A stretch of 64,000 bases of DNA from NCBI GenBank assembly GCA_025667525.1, contig CM046876.1, positions 17,409,320 through 17,473,319 of the forward strand, written 5' to 3'. The stretch is from Glebionis coronaria. Taxonomy: Eukaryota; Streptophyta; Magnoliopsida; Asterales; Asteraceae. Of this stretch, positions 34,201 to 45,119 are shown piece after piece (positions within the stretch are counted from its first letter, which is position 1; each line of letters begins with the position of its first letter). The notes beneath the pieces were generated by a model, which saw only the letters and a program-made list of their open reading frames with translations, ran no database searches and was not told the origin of the DNA. The translations under genes were made by a program, and so were the position numbers.

Positions 34201-34949
34201 CGTTTTTCATGAGCTCAAAACATTGATTGTTTTGTGACTAGCTCATGACCGAGAAAAATAAATTTCCTGTTGTGAAGGATAAGTTATCATCCGTGATAAA
34301 CTTTCCTTAAGTTGAAGTTCGAGGTCTAAGATGACATTTACTTAGAAATCGTTTTTCATGAACTTAAAAACTTTGAATGTTTTTATAGGAAGCTCATGAC
34401 CGAGAAATATTAATTTCTCATTGAGAAGGATAAGTTATCGTCCGTGATAAACTTTCCTTATTTGAGGTCCGAGTCCTAAGCTGTGATGTGCTTAGAAGTC
34501 ATTTACACAAGCTTAAAACTTTCGAATAGTTTTATTGTTAGCTCGTGTCCGAGAAAATCGAATTTCTCGTTTTGAGGATAAGTCGTACTAGGGATGAGCT
34601 TTCCTATTTTTAAAGCACGAGTTACAGTCTGACATGTGACTGTAAGTCTTTGTACATGAGCTTAAAAACGTTGAATGTTTTTACAGATAGCTCATGTCCG
34701 AGAAAACATAATTTCTCGTTCTGAGGATAAGTCATCATCGGGATGAACTTTCCTGTCTTGTGAGTCCGGGTTACAGTCTGTAATTTGACTATAAGCCATG
34801 TACACGAGCTAAAAACTTTTGAATAGTTTTAAGAGAAGCTCGTGTCCGAGAAATATTAATTTCTCGTTTTGAGGGTAACTTATCGTTGAAGAGATAAAGT
34901 TCCCTTTCTTTGACGTTCGAGTTACAGCCTGAAATGTGACTGTAAGTCA
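34201..34949 (-). repeat. Tandem repeat, five units of about 148 bp
   Basis: Each unit runs from CATGAGCT-AAAAC through GCTCATGACCGAGAAA, AATTTCTCGTT, GAGGATAAGT and AACTTTCCT to a GTAAGTC-like end. Unit starts are near 34204, 34350, 34498, 34646 and 34795. Units are diverged (roughly 75-85 percent by eye). The array begins directly after the stop of the Copia-H ORF in transcript orientation. Confidence 0.85.
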
Positions 34950-34958
34950 TCTTGAATC

Positions 34959-35166
34959 TTACTTGTGAAACCCTTGAGACACGTATTTCTCTGATATCTG
35001 CTTCTTCAACAACCAAACTCTGAGAGTGTCTTTTGTTGAACGGTATGAATATGGAAAACCTTTGTGTTCTTGTTGAATCTTTACTTTATTACTTGCACTT
35101 TTATCAGTAGTTTGTATGCTTGCATGTGGGTTAGTGATATCTTTGTGAGAACCGTGTGGGGTTCAC
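34959..35166 (-). pseudogene. Copia-H ORF, C-terminal piece
   Basis: Reading left from the insertion: G-S-H-K-D-I-T-N-P-H-A-S, then S-T-K-D-T-L-R-V-W-L-L-K-K and a TAA at 34959-34961. This continues the 46288-48486 ORF (T-K-V-Q-G-E before the break), though a one-base frame change is needed at the junction region. Asteraceae relatives have E-P-P-N-G-S-N-E-D-I-T-N and L-R-V-W-L-L-K at this point. Confidence 0.75.
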
Positions 35167-35587
35167 TGATGATCCCTATAATCGTTCGACTCAATGGTTA
35201 GGAACCATATATCTAGGTTTGATCATCGTTCATATGATAACATAGCGGAAAAGAACAATGATCATGACAAGGTGTTTAGGCACATAAGACACGAATTAAA
35301 ACAAAAGGGATGTTCATTATATTAATAACAAACATCCACTAGACGTGTATACATTGAATCCCACGTCTAGTGCGACACACACTTTAGGTTTACATTGTGA
35401 TTTGAATAATATGATATTGAAACCTACGGTCTATGTTTTCTTTATATACTAGAAAACATAGCTTACAAAGAAAGCTAAAGTAATAAAAAGACTCCAACGG
35501 CTTGTTCTTTTGCAACTTGTACTTTTTAGCCCTTGTCTTCTTATTTTGTTGTGTTTTGACTTATCAACTTAATAATTGGACCCAACA
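35167..35587 (-). repeat. LTR-gamma (3' LTR), 421 bp
   Basis: TGATGATCCC...GGACCCAACA. The purine tract CAACTAGGGGAAGAT (minus) adjoins at 35588-35602. The left TTCAC duplication adjoins the other side. Confidence 0.9.
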
Positions 35588-37641
35588 ATCTTCCCCTAGT
35601 TGATGATGTCAAAACACTCTTCTTAAGCATGAATCCTTTGTATTTAGTACATGATCTCCAAGACGCTTCCCCTTAAGTATAGCACATATTCTTCCCCTTT
35701 TTGACACATCAATAGGGAATATGTGAAAGTATGCAATCTTGAAGATTCTCCAAAAGTAGCTCTATGTAATGATCCTGAAGAAAAATAAATAAAGTATTCT
35801 TGATGTAGAAGTAAAACAACCCAAACTTATGTTCCATGTCTTGTTGTATCCATGCGACTTCAAAACTCACGGCTATAATGAGCAGACTTAAAAACTCACG
35901 GCTATAATGAGTAGTCTCTTGACAAAAAGAGTTCTCTAGCAAATATGAGCATAGAGCATCTTAAGAAAAATCCCATACCTTTGCTATCTTTTTATCAAGT
36001 CCGTTGTCACAAATTATATAAGCATGAACAAGTTACCTTCAAACGCTCACAACATCTGAAGATATGATAGAACACAAACTCACGCAAATCTTCTTCAATC
36101 ATCAATCTTACCATAAGAATTCTTCCCCTTAAGCTAACACTTCTTCATGACAAATCAATATCTTCATATGTAAAAGATGTTAACGAATAACTCTTTCACA
36201 AGGCTATCCCGATTACATACTCCAATAAATAACTTCATGAATCGTTGCTAACTCGCGTTAAAATCATTAATCCATTTAAATATATCCGAGCCATAAATAT
36301 CATAATGATATTCTGAATTAAACGGAGATTCCATGTACCTTTTGTGTGTCTTTCCCTTCTTTTTGTGTGCTTAAAACATACCAGTTTTCTCAAACAGCAG
36401 CTATCCATGTGTTGTCCAATATCTCTTCTGTCCAATATCTTGGTCAGATGTATTGTCCGATATCGGACAATTCGTGTCAGCGTTGAAGTACATATATCGG
36501 ACAACACTGTCAACCTAACAGTGTTGACTTATTCCTTGTCAGCGTCGAAACCATTCCTGTCAGCGCCCAAATAACAAACGTCAGCGCCAACCTAAAATCC
36601 TGTCAGCGTCTGACCTAAACTCGTCAGTGTTCACTTCTGTCAGCGTTTAGATTTCAAACATCAACGTTGATGTTAAATCTTGTATTAAAAAAAAACGCTT
36701 GTAATGTATTCCTTTAGCCGTGTGAATGTAAGTGTTGTGTCCAATCAGAAACAAAGAACCGTGTGAACTCAACTACTTACTTCGTTAGACCATGTGAACG
36801 CATGATGAATTTAACCAATGGGAATGAAGGCTCACGAGATTACACTGAACATGCATGTAGTGGATTCGAACATTATAACAAATTAGGGTTTGCTATTTGG
36901 CCGTGTGAATGCAACTTATTCCACCAATAGAACGAGGGACTCACGGGAGTACCCTAAACTAGCATGTAGGGGATTGGAATATTAAGGTTTTGTTTTGTGC
37001 CGTGTGAAAGCATAACCAATCATAGCTTCTTGGCCGTGTGAACACAAAGCTATTCCTCCAATCAGAATCAAGTGGCTCACGATGATACAGTAGAATAGCA
37101 TGCATGGGATCACAATATAACGAATGTTTAGGGTTTAGTTCTGGGCTGTGTTGATCGCAATCGTTTCCTCCTTTTTCTTTGCAGCAAACAGCAACCACAC
37201 AGAATCTTGGATCTAGGGTTTATAAAGTTAAACATCGAAACCCTAATTAGGGTTTGTGAATAACCTAAGATCATGTATCTTCATTCGTTATAACAGCCAC
37301 CAATTCTCACAAAATTCTGCTTTTAATGTAGATCTAGGGTTTGAAGAACCCTAGTTCATGATTTCATGTGAAAGCAGAAAACTGAAAATTTTCCATCAGC
37401 CAACTTCGACGCTTAATAACTTTTGCCTGGGGATAAAACTCGACAATCCCTCCGGTGGATGTTTAGATCTATATATGTAGAACACATATCTAAAATTTCG
37501 TGACGATCCAACGGTTAGATCAAAAGTTATGACCTTCTGAATACTGCTGCGCACACAAAAACGTCCAGAAAAACTCCATACGAATTTTTCTTCTTCACCA
37601 TACACGAACACCTCGTCGGACCTAGATATCAAGAGCCTTAG
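35588..37641 (-). other. Non-coding interior of the gamma unit
   Basis: About 2 kb without any credible ORF, which makes this unit a small non-autonomous LTR element. A run of TGTCAGCG-type motifs lies at about 36475-36665. Several CCGTGTGAA repeats occur at 36715-37070. Confidence 0.8.
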
Positions 37642-37710
37642 GCTCTGATACCAATTGATGATCCCTATAATCGTTCGACTCAATGGTTAGGAACCATATA
37701 TCTAGGTTCT
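37642..37710 (-). repeat. Primer binding site and first 55 bp of a second LTR-gamma
   Basis: The minus strand reads TGGTATCAGAGC (37642-37653). From 37656 the plus strand repeats the start of LTR-gamma through ATCTAGGTT, then LTR-alpha begins at 37711. The rest of this LTR-gamma is not found on the far side of the alpha/beta units. Confidence 0.88.
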
Positions 37711-38295
37711 TGTTGATCCCAAACTTAGATCGATTAAGCTTTGTGTATACGAGATTAGATCAAGTACTACACGTAGAGAAACTTTTGATGTATTCAACAA
37801 TCTAAGTATTATGCGGAAACTAATACTCAGAACGAAGAACAACCAGAATATATGAATACCAAACTTTCACTTTGATTAATAATAACAATGAAAGATTACA
37901 ATGAAAGTGTTATGAGATATGTAGAAAAGATGTATGTGAGATATGTCTTATGTCTAACCCTAAGGCCTCCTTTTATAGGTTTAAGGAGCCTTGTACAAAA
38001 AGCTAAGATCAACTATTTTAGGAAGAGACATAAGATAAACATACATAAATAACTTATTGACTAAATCTTTTAAACATTTAAGAATATATTCTGAATTCTT
38101 ATCTTCATATTTTGTCCACCAGCTTGAAGAATTCATCATTGGCAGATTTAGTCCTTGTCTTTGTCTTTAAGATTCTTCTTGTCAACACCTTGATAATTCT
38201 TATCAGCGTTCATCTGTCAGCGCCCCGTTTACTCTTGTCAGCGTCCAAGTTCCTCTTATCAGCGTCGAGGGACTTGGTCAATTTTATTCCCAACA
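37711..38295 (-). repeat. LTR-alpha (full, 585 bp)
   Basis: TGTTGATCCC...TTCCCAACA, with the purine tract AGTTTAGGGGAGGAT (minus) at 38296-38310. The last 524 bp are identical by eye to 45764-46287. Five TGTCAGCG/TATCAGCG motifs lie at 38208-38270. Confidence 0.93.
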
Positions 38296-39722
38296 ATCCT
38301 CCCCTAAACTTGATATCTACTCTAGTAATCAAGTTTTTGAATAAAATAAAACATATAGAGAGGATTCTTACAAACATACGTATCCCTGAATTTGAGTAAT
38401 AATAAGTCTTGAAAAGTTAATCACTCAAATCACTTGTATAGTCAGTCTTCACTTGGTCTTAATTATCTTCAACACCTGTAGAGTCTTTGGAGCTTTCTTT
38501 ATTACTTTTGTCACTCAAATTTGATTGCTCCTCCCCTTTTTAAGACTCCTCTCCAAGATCAATATACAAGGACGGAATCAAGAACATCCTCCATGCATCA
38601 GCTTCCAAAATAACAATCCTTGACAATTTGTACCATTTCTGTATTATGCTTTTACAAGCTAATACAGATTTTCGTCAATTCCATTAATGTCAAAGGTTTC
38701 ATACTGTCCTCATCCACATTCGGGAAATGAATCCTCAATGTTGATTCATAGGACATGGGGTTGGACTTACTGATGATAAGACTGACTTGACCTGCATTAA
38801 AGCTAGTGCCAATAGTCTCAGCCATCTCCATAACACTATACACCCTTGTGAAAGTGATCTCTGCTGCTACTAGATGTCAATCACTAGGAAAAACATCTCA
38901 ATGATCATTAGGCTTCCATATATCCAAAAAATTTGAAAACTGTAAGGGTGATGAAACGTTTTGGGACTATAAAGAAGTTTAAAAATGACATCAGCTAAGA
39001 TGGCATAGCATAAAATGTACTTAAGAATGCATAAAACCTTAGTTAAAATACAAACAAAGGTAATAATCCTAAGGAAATTAACTAGACTCTAATAAGCAAG
39101 AGTGACAAACACTGTTCATGCATACACACATGCAAAAGTATGATAGACACACATGAACTCTAGAGTCCTTTGTTCACAAATGCCCCAAAGAGAAAGTTAA
39201 TTTATATAAAACCTTTGCAACTCCCCAAGTAAGCCCAAAAATATATCTACCCCAAGTCACCCATACGACCACACCCAATTCTAGGTCAAAAGTCTTGGCA
39301 GCATGCATGCAAAATAAATTACGTGCATGCTACAGTGCCTCGAGGTTTAGAAATTCCAACAATTTCATAATGAAAGAGCCTTCACTATTTCTAACCCCCA
39401 CTCACCAGTGGACACAATCTAGAATCGTGCAAGAGTGCTCTAAGAGTACCCAAAAACCTAGAGGTTTACCTCCCCTTAACAGAAGCATACAAATCATTAT
39501 ATGTGAAGAAACAAAATTTTATCTCAAGATAGGAATGTAAACACTCCAACCATCATAAATAAAAGTTTGCAACTCTGTATCCATCCAAATGTAGCTTCAC
39601 TTTCCTGCATAGTTAGACAAAAACCACAAAAACACACACCAACAGAGGCTACCCTATCCCATGATAATGGGTAGAGATAACATGTTAGTGGATAAAAATA
39701 ATATCAGTGGAAAGATCAACAA
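38296..39722 (-). pseudogene. Deleted remnant of the 3' ORF and spacer (alpha unit)
   Basis: The frame at 38652-38843 (E-M-A-E-T-I-G-T-S-F-N-A-G-Q) aligns with E-M-G-E-A-G-A-I-D-T-G-L-D-A-G-Q of the intact 1024-residue ORF at 42045-45119. Most of that ORF is gone. The sequence at 39100-39240 is similar to 45610-45763. No other coding sequence was seen. Confidence 0.7.
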
Positions 39723-39758
39723 TGCATGTTCCTTGAGCATCCACTATCCCGATATCCT
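39723..39758 (-). pseudogene. Copia protease trace (D-S-G-C-S motif)
   Basis: The minus strand encodes G-Y-R-D-S-G-C-S-R-N-M-H, matching the catalytic W-x-L-D-S-G-C-S-x-H-M segment at the start of copia protease. After it coding similarity stops. The natural explanation is one deletion that removed the rest of pol. Confidence 0.65.
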
Positions 39759-39803
39759 TGATCATTAACCTGCTTTTGGATAGGCTGCTCAAAAATAAAA
39801 AAA

Positions 39804-41405
39804 TTAGTTTCCTTTGGAGATCCAAGCCTTGTCAGACTTGGATCTGTCTAGTTGTTCAACTAGAGTGGTCTTATTCTTTACCATAAATGCCTGTTCATCC
39901 CTTTGTGACCTAAGCACCCAATTTGTTCCAATGAGTCTAGTAATGACCTTCTCAAGATATTTAAATCTATTGCAAGTCATTGAAATACCATTAAAACTAG
40001 AGTTTTGCTCTTGTTTAGGTTTCCATGTTAAGTGGGATGATGCCCTAGACCCTTGACCCTTACTAACCATGTATCTTTGTTTATATGGTCTAAAATAAGG
40101 TCTCATACCAAACTTGGAGCTGTCAGCGCTGCATTTGTGCCTGTCAGCGTTGAATTTGTTCCTGTCAGCGCTGAATTTGTTCTTGTCAGCGCTGAATTTG
40201 TTCCTGTCAGCGCTGAATTTTTTCTTGTCAGCGCTGAATTTGTTCTTGTCAGCGCCCAAATTAGGATTTGCTACAGGAACATACTGTCTGTTTGACCAAG
40301 TGTTGGTCTTTTGAAAGGGCCTTTGTCCATGGGTATTAGCTGCCTTAGAGAAGAAAGGAGCTGGTCTAGTAGCTTGTGGTCTAGTGTGGACAAAAGGTCT
40401 ATGATTAACATTGGATGACCTATTGTCAGCGAATGAATTGTATTTACTGACACAATTATAGGCCAAATGAGAAAAGCTCCCACATGTATAACAAGCCTTT
40501 TTAGACACAAACTTAGGCTTAGACTGATAAAACCCTGTCCCATTAACACTTGCTTGGCTTTGGGGTGACCTAGGTTTCCTATACATCTCTGCATACTTGA
40601 CACTAGGTTTCTTAACAGTGTGTGAGCCAAGGTCAACAGTCTTGCCAGTGGTTGGGTTTGTTATCTTGATAGGGGTAGGTTCTTGTGTTGTGATAGGGGT
40701 AGGGTCATTTGGACTTTCACACAGCAAACCTCCCTTAACAAACAAAGTAGGATTGGCTTTCTTCCATTCATTTAGGTCAGTCAACTTTTGATTATACTCT
40801 TCAACTGGGGAAGTGACTCTTGGTGGAGGAATAAATTCCTCTTCTTGGAGTTCTGGAATACCAGTCCAAGACAAGTCCTTTCTTTGGACACCATAGAAGT
40901 CCCCAGCTGGTGGTGGAACACCAGTATAATCCTTCATCCCAATCCCACTCATATCCTTAGAGTCCCTTTGTTTACCTACACACTCTCCTAGGGTTTGTGT
41001 GGCCTTATCAAATCTCTGGATTTTAAGACTCACATTATCTTTATTTTTGTTAGCCTCATCTAACTTAGCTATCAAATCAAGATTAACCCTATTCACGATA
41101 TCTTGAATATCTTTACTTTGATGTAACTCATGTTTTAAGATATTTATTTTATCTTTTAAATCAAACTCCATTTTCTTATACTCAGCTACAGTCTTTTCAG
41201 TTTCAGTAAGAGCAACTTTATAATTAGACCACTTGCATCTCTCATTACTCACATCTTCTAACAATCTTAAAACTTCTTTATTAAGTCGTTCAGTATTTAA
41301 CCTACAAGAAGAGTTACCACATACCTCATTATCAGAACATGAAGAAGAATTGGAACTTGAAGTAGACGTGGCCTTAACTGAAAACATCATCAGATTCTTC
41401 TTCAC
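39804..41405 (-). CDS. Copia gag, nucleocapsid-like (533 aa, CCHC knuckle)
   Basis: Open over 533 codons. Residues about 40-135 are predicted coiled coil (E-L-H-Q-S-K-D-I-Q-D-I-V). Residues 165-280 are proline-rich. The zinc knuckle C-Y-T-C-G-S-F-S-H-L-A-Y-N-C lies at residues 305-318 (40452-40493). Residues about 381-428 are a seven-residue tandem repeat of the type N-K-F-S-A-D-R/K, encoded by TGTCAGCG-containing 21-base units. The role would be particle formation and RNA binding. The true N-terminal gag core is absent or upstream, and the frame opens just inside the primer site at 41474, so the start is doubtful. The frame stops before the protease trace. Confidence 0.78.
   Translation of the reverse strand: MKKNLMMFSVKATSTSSSNSSSCSDNEVCGNSSCRLNTERLNKEVLRLLEDVSNERCKWSNYKVALTETEKTVAEYKKMEFDLKDKINILKHELHQSKDIQDIVNRVNLDLIAKLDEANKNKDNVSLKIQRFDKATQTLGECVGKQRDSKDMSGIGMKDYTGVPPPAGDFYGVQRKDLSWTGIPELQEEEFIPPPRVTSPVEEYNQKLTDLNEWKKANPTLFVKGGLLCESPNDPTPITTQEPTPIKITNPTTGKTVDLGSHTVKKPSVKYAEMYRKPRSPQSQASVNGTGFYQSKPKFVSKKACYTCGSFSHLAYNCVSKYNSFADNRSSNVNHRPFVHTRPQATRPAPFFSKAANTHGQRPFQKTNTWSNRQYVPVANPNLGADKNKFSADKKKFSADRNKFSADKNKFSADRNKFNADRHKCSADSSKFGMRPYFRPYKQRYMVSKGQGSRASSHLTWKPKQEQNSSFNGISMTCNRFKYLEKVITRLIGTNWVLRSQRDEQAFMVKNKTTLVEQLDRSKSDKAWISKGN
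40120..40262 (-). repeat. TGTCAGCG 21-bp tandem repeat inside gag coding sequence
   Basis: About seven units of CTGTCAGCGCTGAATTTGTT type on the plus strand. They keep the reading frame and encode (N/K)-K-F-(S/N)-A-D-(R/K) repeats. Confidence 0.9.
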
Positions 41406-41473
41406 CTTCTTCTTTAGCCTGGTTCACCTCACGAATATTGGATCTCGTTCTTCAAATCAAAGTTCCTCAACAA

Positions 41474-41485
41474 GCTCTGATACCA
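41474..41485 (-). other. Primer binding site, initiator Met type (alpha unit)
   Basis: The minus strand reads TGGTATCAGAGC, two bases from LTR-beta. Confidence 0.92.
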
Positions 41486-41487
41486 CT

Positions 41488-41984
41488 TGTTGATCCCAAA
41501 CTTAGATCGATTAGCTTTGTGTATACGAGATTAGATCAAGTACTACACGTAGAGAAACCTTTGCTTATGAATAAAGTAACAAAGTGTTATGCGGAATTAA
41601 CACTTGATCTAAAACACAATGATGTTAAACAAACTTTCACTTGTATTAGAATAATCGTGTTGATTACAATGAAAGGTTTAACTTGCGAATACTATGTAAA
41701 CTGATATATGACTTTAACCTAAAAGACCTTCTTTTATAGAACAAGAAGTCTTGTACAATAAGCTATGAATCAACTATTCTAGGTAAAGATAATAATAGAA
41801 AATACAATGTCGTGCTTATCTTCACCATACATAAATAAAGAAACAAATAAACAAAAGATATTCTATCAGTGTCAATCTTCAAGGCTGTCAGCGTTGACTT
41901 CTATCAGCGTCCAAAATCAATCTATCAGCGTTGACTTTCTTCTTATCAGCGTTTGGTGATCTGACCCATATTTTATTCCCAACA
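41488..41984 (-). repeat. LTR-beta (497 bp), shared by two units
   Basis: TGTTGATCCC...TTCCCAACA. Its first 80 bases match LTR-alpha closely, the middle is diverged, and the end has TATCAGCG/TGTCAGCG motifs (about 41865-41955). A primer site adjoins the left and a purine tract AGTTTAGGGGAGGAT the right, so it serves as 5' LTR for the left unit and 3' LTR for the right. Confidence 0.92.
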
Positions 41985-42044
41985 ATCCTCCCCTAAACTT
42001 GATATCCATACCAATGATCAAGTTTCTGAATAAAAACTAAAGAC

Positions 42045-45000
42045 TTAGGAGGAATCTTTCAATAACTTCTTATGTTGGTGATAAACATATCTGATCAAGT
42101 CCTTGGCCACATCACTCGTATAATCAATCTCCAAGGGTGTCTCTAACATCTTCTCCAATACTTCTTTGGACAAGAAATAGTCAGCATCCACAAGCAAATA
42201 TTCTGAAAACTTTGTAGAGCTCATATGAAATACACCACAAGTAGAATATAGCCTCCAATGAAGATTACTGAGATCATCTTCAAGATCCTTCCAAATGGCA
42301 GGATCTGCTTCTTTTGGACCACACAAAGTCATAAATGTGTTCCAAAGTCTTATTCCATTAGCTGAAGTAGGTGCTTCAGCTGTATACTTGGCCTCTATTA
42401 ACCTCCATAGATGCACCAAGTCTTCCCTGTCTATGCTTGCAAATATAGAAATAACTGAAGTGAAAGTATGTACCTCCTTTCCAAATCGTCCAACCTTCCA
42501 AAATCCACACTCATCTTCATCAAAACTGATAATTGGATTTCTGTCATCTAGAGGTATCACATTTACCAAATCTGAAGCTTCCAAGGGAGAAAGCTTGAGA
42601 TGTTTCCTTATAACACCTTCAGTTGGAAAATATACATCCATGTCTTTAGGAAATTGAAAAGGATCTCCTTTCTTCACTGGTCTTTGAGCAATCCTTATTT
42701 CCTTTTGAATTTTCATCTCCTCTGCAAGCTCTTGTTTTCTTTCTTCTGAAAGAAATTGGTAGACATTCTGTTCTTGCACCTTCCTCCAAATAGGATGTGC
42801 CCTATACTCTAACTCCTCAAAAGACAAGGCCAGCAACTTCTTTGATGTCCAATTAGGCTGATGACATCTAAGCAACTTATAGTACAACTGCCTTCTATCT
42901 CTTTTGAGCCAGGTCTTGACCTCTTGTGCATTAAATCTCATAATCACCTTTATGTCTTCTTGTACCCTAAGAAGAACTTCCAACCCCCAAATTTGATCTG
43001 ATAAACTCATACCTGGGTTGTCCATCACCTGGTCTTCCCAAGCATGGTACATTCTGGTGATTTCTGGTAGGTCCCAATCAACCTGATTCTTCAACTCACT
43101 CAACCTTTCCTTTGCTAGCTCATCTCCATATTCAAGCCTTTCTGGATCTTCAATAATTTGAATGCTTGAATCTGAGCTATCATCATCTTTTCCATCACCA
43201 CTTTCTTCCTCACTTTCAGAAACAACAAATGGTGATCTTCTACTCCTCCTCAAATCTCTTTCCACAAGTTGTGCAGCCAACTGTTCATCAAATGCTATTT
43301 GTGCTGCATCTTTCTTTGGAATATCTTCTTCAATCAAAATACCTTTACCTTTGTCTTTTGGATCAATAATTGGTAAAGTAGAAGAAGAAACCTGTGTGGA
43401 CACATCTTTGATAATTGTTGATGGCTGGAATACATCAACACTACCTGCAACTTTGTCAGCGTCCAAGTTGCTCCTATCAGTGCCACGATTACCTTTATCA
43501 GCGTTGGATGTGTCAGCGTCCAAACCTGTATCAGCGCCCAATGTTTCTTTGAAAGACCCTTCCAAGTTCTTTGGTGTCATCTTGGATATATCAACAACTG
43601 GATGCTTCTTCAAGTTGGTGAGAGCTTCAGCAATCTGCAAAGATTCACTAAATTGTGAACTCTTTTCTGAACTCTTTTCACTAGCTGTGTGAATCAACTC
43701 ATCCTCCTCATCCTCTTTTTCCTCCCCTTTGGAAGATTCCTCCATTAGACTCCTGCTACTTGGATTCTCCAAAACAGTTACTCTCTCCCTCAAAGCTTGG
43801 AGTTCTCTTCCCTGGCTGTTGACAGTTTGTACAAGACTGACATTTTGCTTTTGCAAGCTAATGACAGCCGCCGTCAATTCAATTATGGTCATAGGTTCCA
43901 ATCTGCCCTCAGCTAGAATGGGGATTTGACCTCCCAAAATAGAATCATGGGGCATGGATGAGGTCTTAATGATGTTGGGACTGTCTTGACCAGCATCTAA
44001 GCCTGTGTCAATAGCCCCAGCCTCACCCATTTCACCAGCCACACTTGTGGAGGTGGTTCTCTCTGCTACAAGGCTAGGATCACTAGAGGAGAACACTCCA
44101 GTAACCCTTTGGCGTTTAGTCAACCTAGATTGTAATGGGGTAGAAGATGAAGTAGATTGTGTGGGTGTGGGTAGATTAAGGGGTGTTTGGGATTGTTCAG
44201 GAAGTGTATCAGTGTTGAGATTGGCTGTGTCAGCGCCCACATTGTGAGTGTCAGCGCTGGGTTGGTCAATGGCCATGTGTTCTGGTGAAGGTGATGGTTC
44301 ATGAATAGGCTCAAGTTGGGGTTCAGGGCCTGGTTGTGGTTGAGCAGCCTGAATTACTTCAAGCATGGGTTGGGTAAGAGGTATGGGGTCATTGGTGGAG
44401 CTCATTTTAGCAAAAATGGTTTTCTGTTGTTTAGGGATCTCATAAAAAGTGTCATGATCCCTAGAACAATATTCTTGTAAATCAAAGACCATTTGCAAAA
44501 ATCTAGGGTAAGCCAAAGTCATTTTACTTCCCTTGTTTTTACACATCCCTTCAAAAATCATTTTTGAAAAATTATACTTAAGCCCACGTGTTATACAAAC
44601 CAAAGCACTTGCAATTGACCTGTTTATCTCATTAAACGAAGTACATTTTGGACTTAAGCATTGTAAAAGGACATGTATCAAATATTTCCAGTCAGAGGGA
44701 AATTCCTGCTTATGATATTTATTTAAAGTGACATCAGCAGGAATAGGATAACCCAATTCCCTAAGACCCTGTTCTATTGTTGCTATGGCAAGAGTAGTCA
44801 CACCATCAGCGTCATCAAGACGCAAAGCTTGGCGAACCAAAGCTTCAGTGACCACCCATGTTCTTCCATGAACAGTAGAGGTTAATGTGGTCACACCATT
44901 AGTTGTTGTGGAACTAACATTGTTCCAAAACTGTCTAATGTGTGCGACAGGGACGAATGGTGTATGAGAAAGTGCATACCTCAATGAAGATGCATTTAAA

Positions 45001-45119
45001 AATGCCACCATCTGTGAATACTGAGGAAATAAAGCATCATCAGCAGTCAAGTAAGCGATCATATTGTGTTGGCTCTTGAACTCCAATGTTAAATTCTTTG
45101 AGTTGAATTTGGGTGCCAT
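42045..45119 (-). CDS. Intact 1024-residue 3' ORF of Asteraceae copia-type element
   Basis: An uninterrupted frame from M-A-P-K-F-N-S-K-N to K-L-L-K-D-S-S. Residues about 1-240 are a conserved helical block (Q-H-N-M-I-A-Y-L, V-A-F-L-N-A-S, H-I-R-Q-F-W, W-K-Y-L-I-H-V-L-L-Q-C-L-S-P-K and L-A-Y-P-R-F-L-Q). This matches a protein common next to Asteraceae retroelement pol, sometimes named after a longin domain without good reason. Residues 240-680 are low-complexity, acidic and Ser/Pro-rich with a short coiled coil near 415-455. Residues 690-1015 form a second, probably folded region. TGTCAGCG motifs at 44217-44262 and 43455-43540 encode G-A-D-T / N-A-D-K repeats. The unit has no gag or pol of its own. 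The function is unknown. The stop lies about 60 bases before the polypurine tract, so this is the last ORF. Confidence 0.85.
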   Translation of the reverse strand: MAPKFNSKNLTLEFKSQHNMIAYLTADDALFPQYSQMVAFLNASSLRYALSHTPFVPVAHIRQFWNNVSSTTTNGVTTLTSTVHGRTWVVTEALVRQALRLDDADGVTTLAIATIEQGLRELGYPIPADVTLNKYHKQEFPSDWKYLIHVLLQCLSPKCTSFNEINRSIASALVCITRGLKYNFSKMIFEGMCKNKGSKMTLAYPRFLQMVFDLQEYCSRDHDTFYEIPKQQKTIFAKMSSTNDPIPLTQPMLEVIQAAQPQPGPEPQLEPIHEPSPSPEHMAIDQPSADTHNVGADTANLNTDTLPEQSQTPLNLPTPTQSTSSSTPLQSRLTKRQRVTGVFSSSDPSLVAERTTSTSVAGEMGEAGAIDTGLDAGQDSPNIIKTSSMPHDSILGGQIPILAEGRLEPMTIIELTAAVISLQKQNVSLVQTVNSQGRELQALRERVTVLENPSSRSLMEESSKGEEKEDEEDELIHTASEKSSEKSSQFSESLQIAEALTNLKKHPVVDISKMTPKNLEGSFKETLGADTGLDADTSNADKGNRGTDRSNLDADKVAGSVDVFQPSTIIKDVSTQVSSSTLPIIDPKDKGKGILIEEDIPKKDAAQIAFDEQLAAQLVERDLRRSRRSPFVVSESEEESGDGKDDDSSDSSIQIIEDPERLEYGDELAKERLSELKNQVDWDLPEITRMYHAWEDQVMDNPGMSLSDQIWGLEVLLRVQEDIKVIMRFNAQEVKTWLKRDRRQLYYKLLRCHQPNWTSKKLLALSFEELEYRAHPIWRKVQEQNVYQFLSEERKQELAEEMKIQKEIRIAQRPVKKGDPFQFPKDMDVYFPTEGVIRKHLKLSPLEASDLVNVIPLDDRNPIISFDEDECGFWKVGRFGKEVHTFTSVISIFASIDREDLVHLWRLIEAKYTAEAPTSANGIRLWNTFMTLCGPKEADPAIWKDLEDDLSNLHWRLYSTCGVFHMSSTKFSEYLLVDADYFLSKEVLEKMLETPLEIDYTSDVAKDLIRYVYHQHKKLLKDSS

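Noticed and set aside
40053..40314. Plus-strand frames with V-S-A-E-F or L-S-A-L-N-L-F repeats
   Set aside because: Antisense readings of the 21-base gag repeat.
42045..45119. Naming the 1024-residue ORF as a synaptobrevin/longin protein
   Set aside because: That label circulates for this ORF type, but I see no longin fold or SNARE motif. It belongs to the retroelement.
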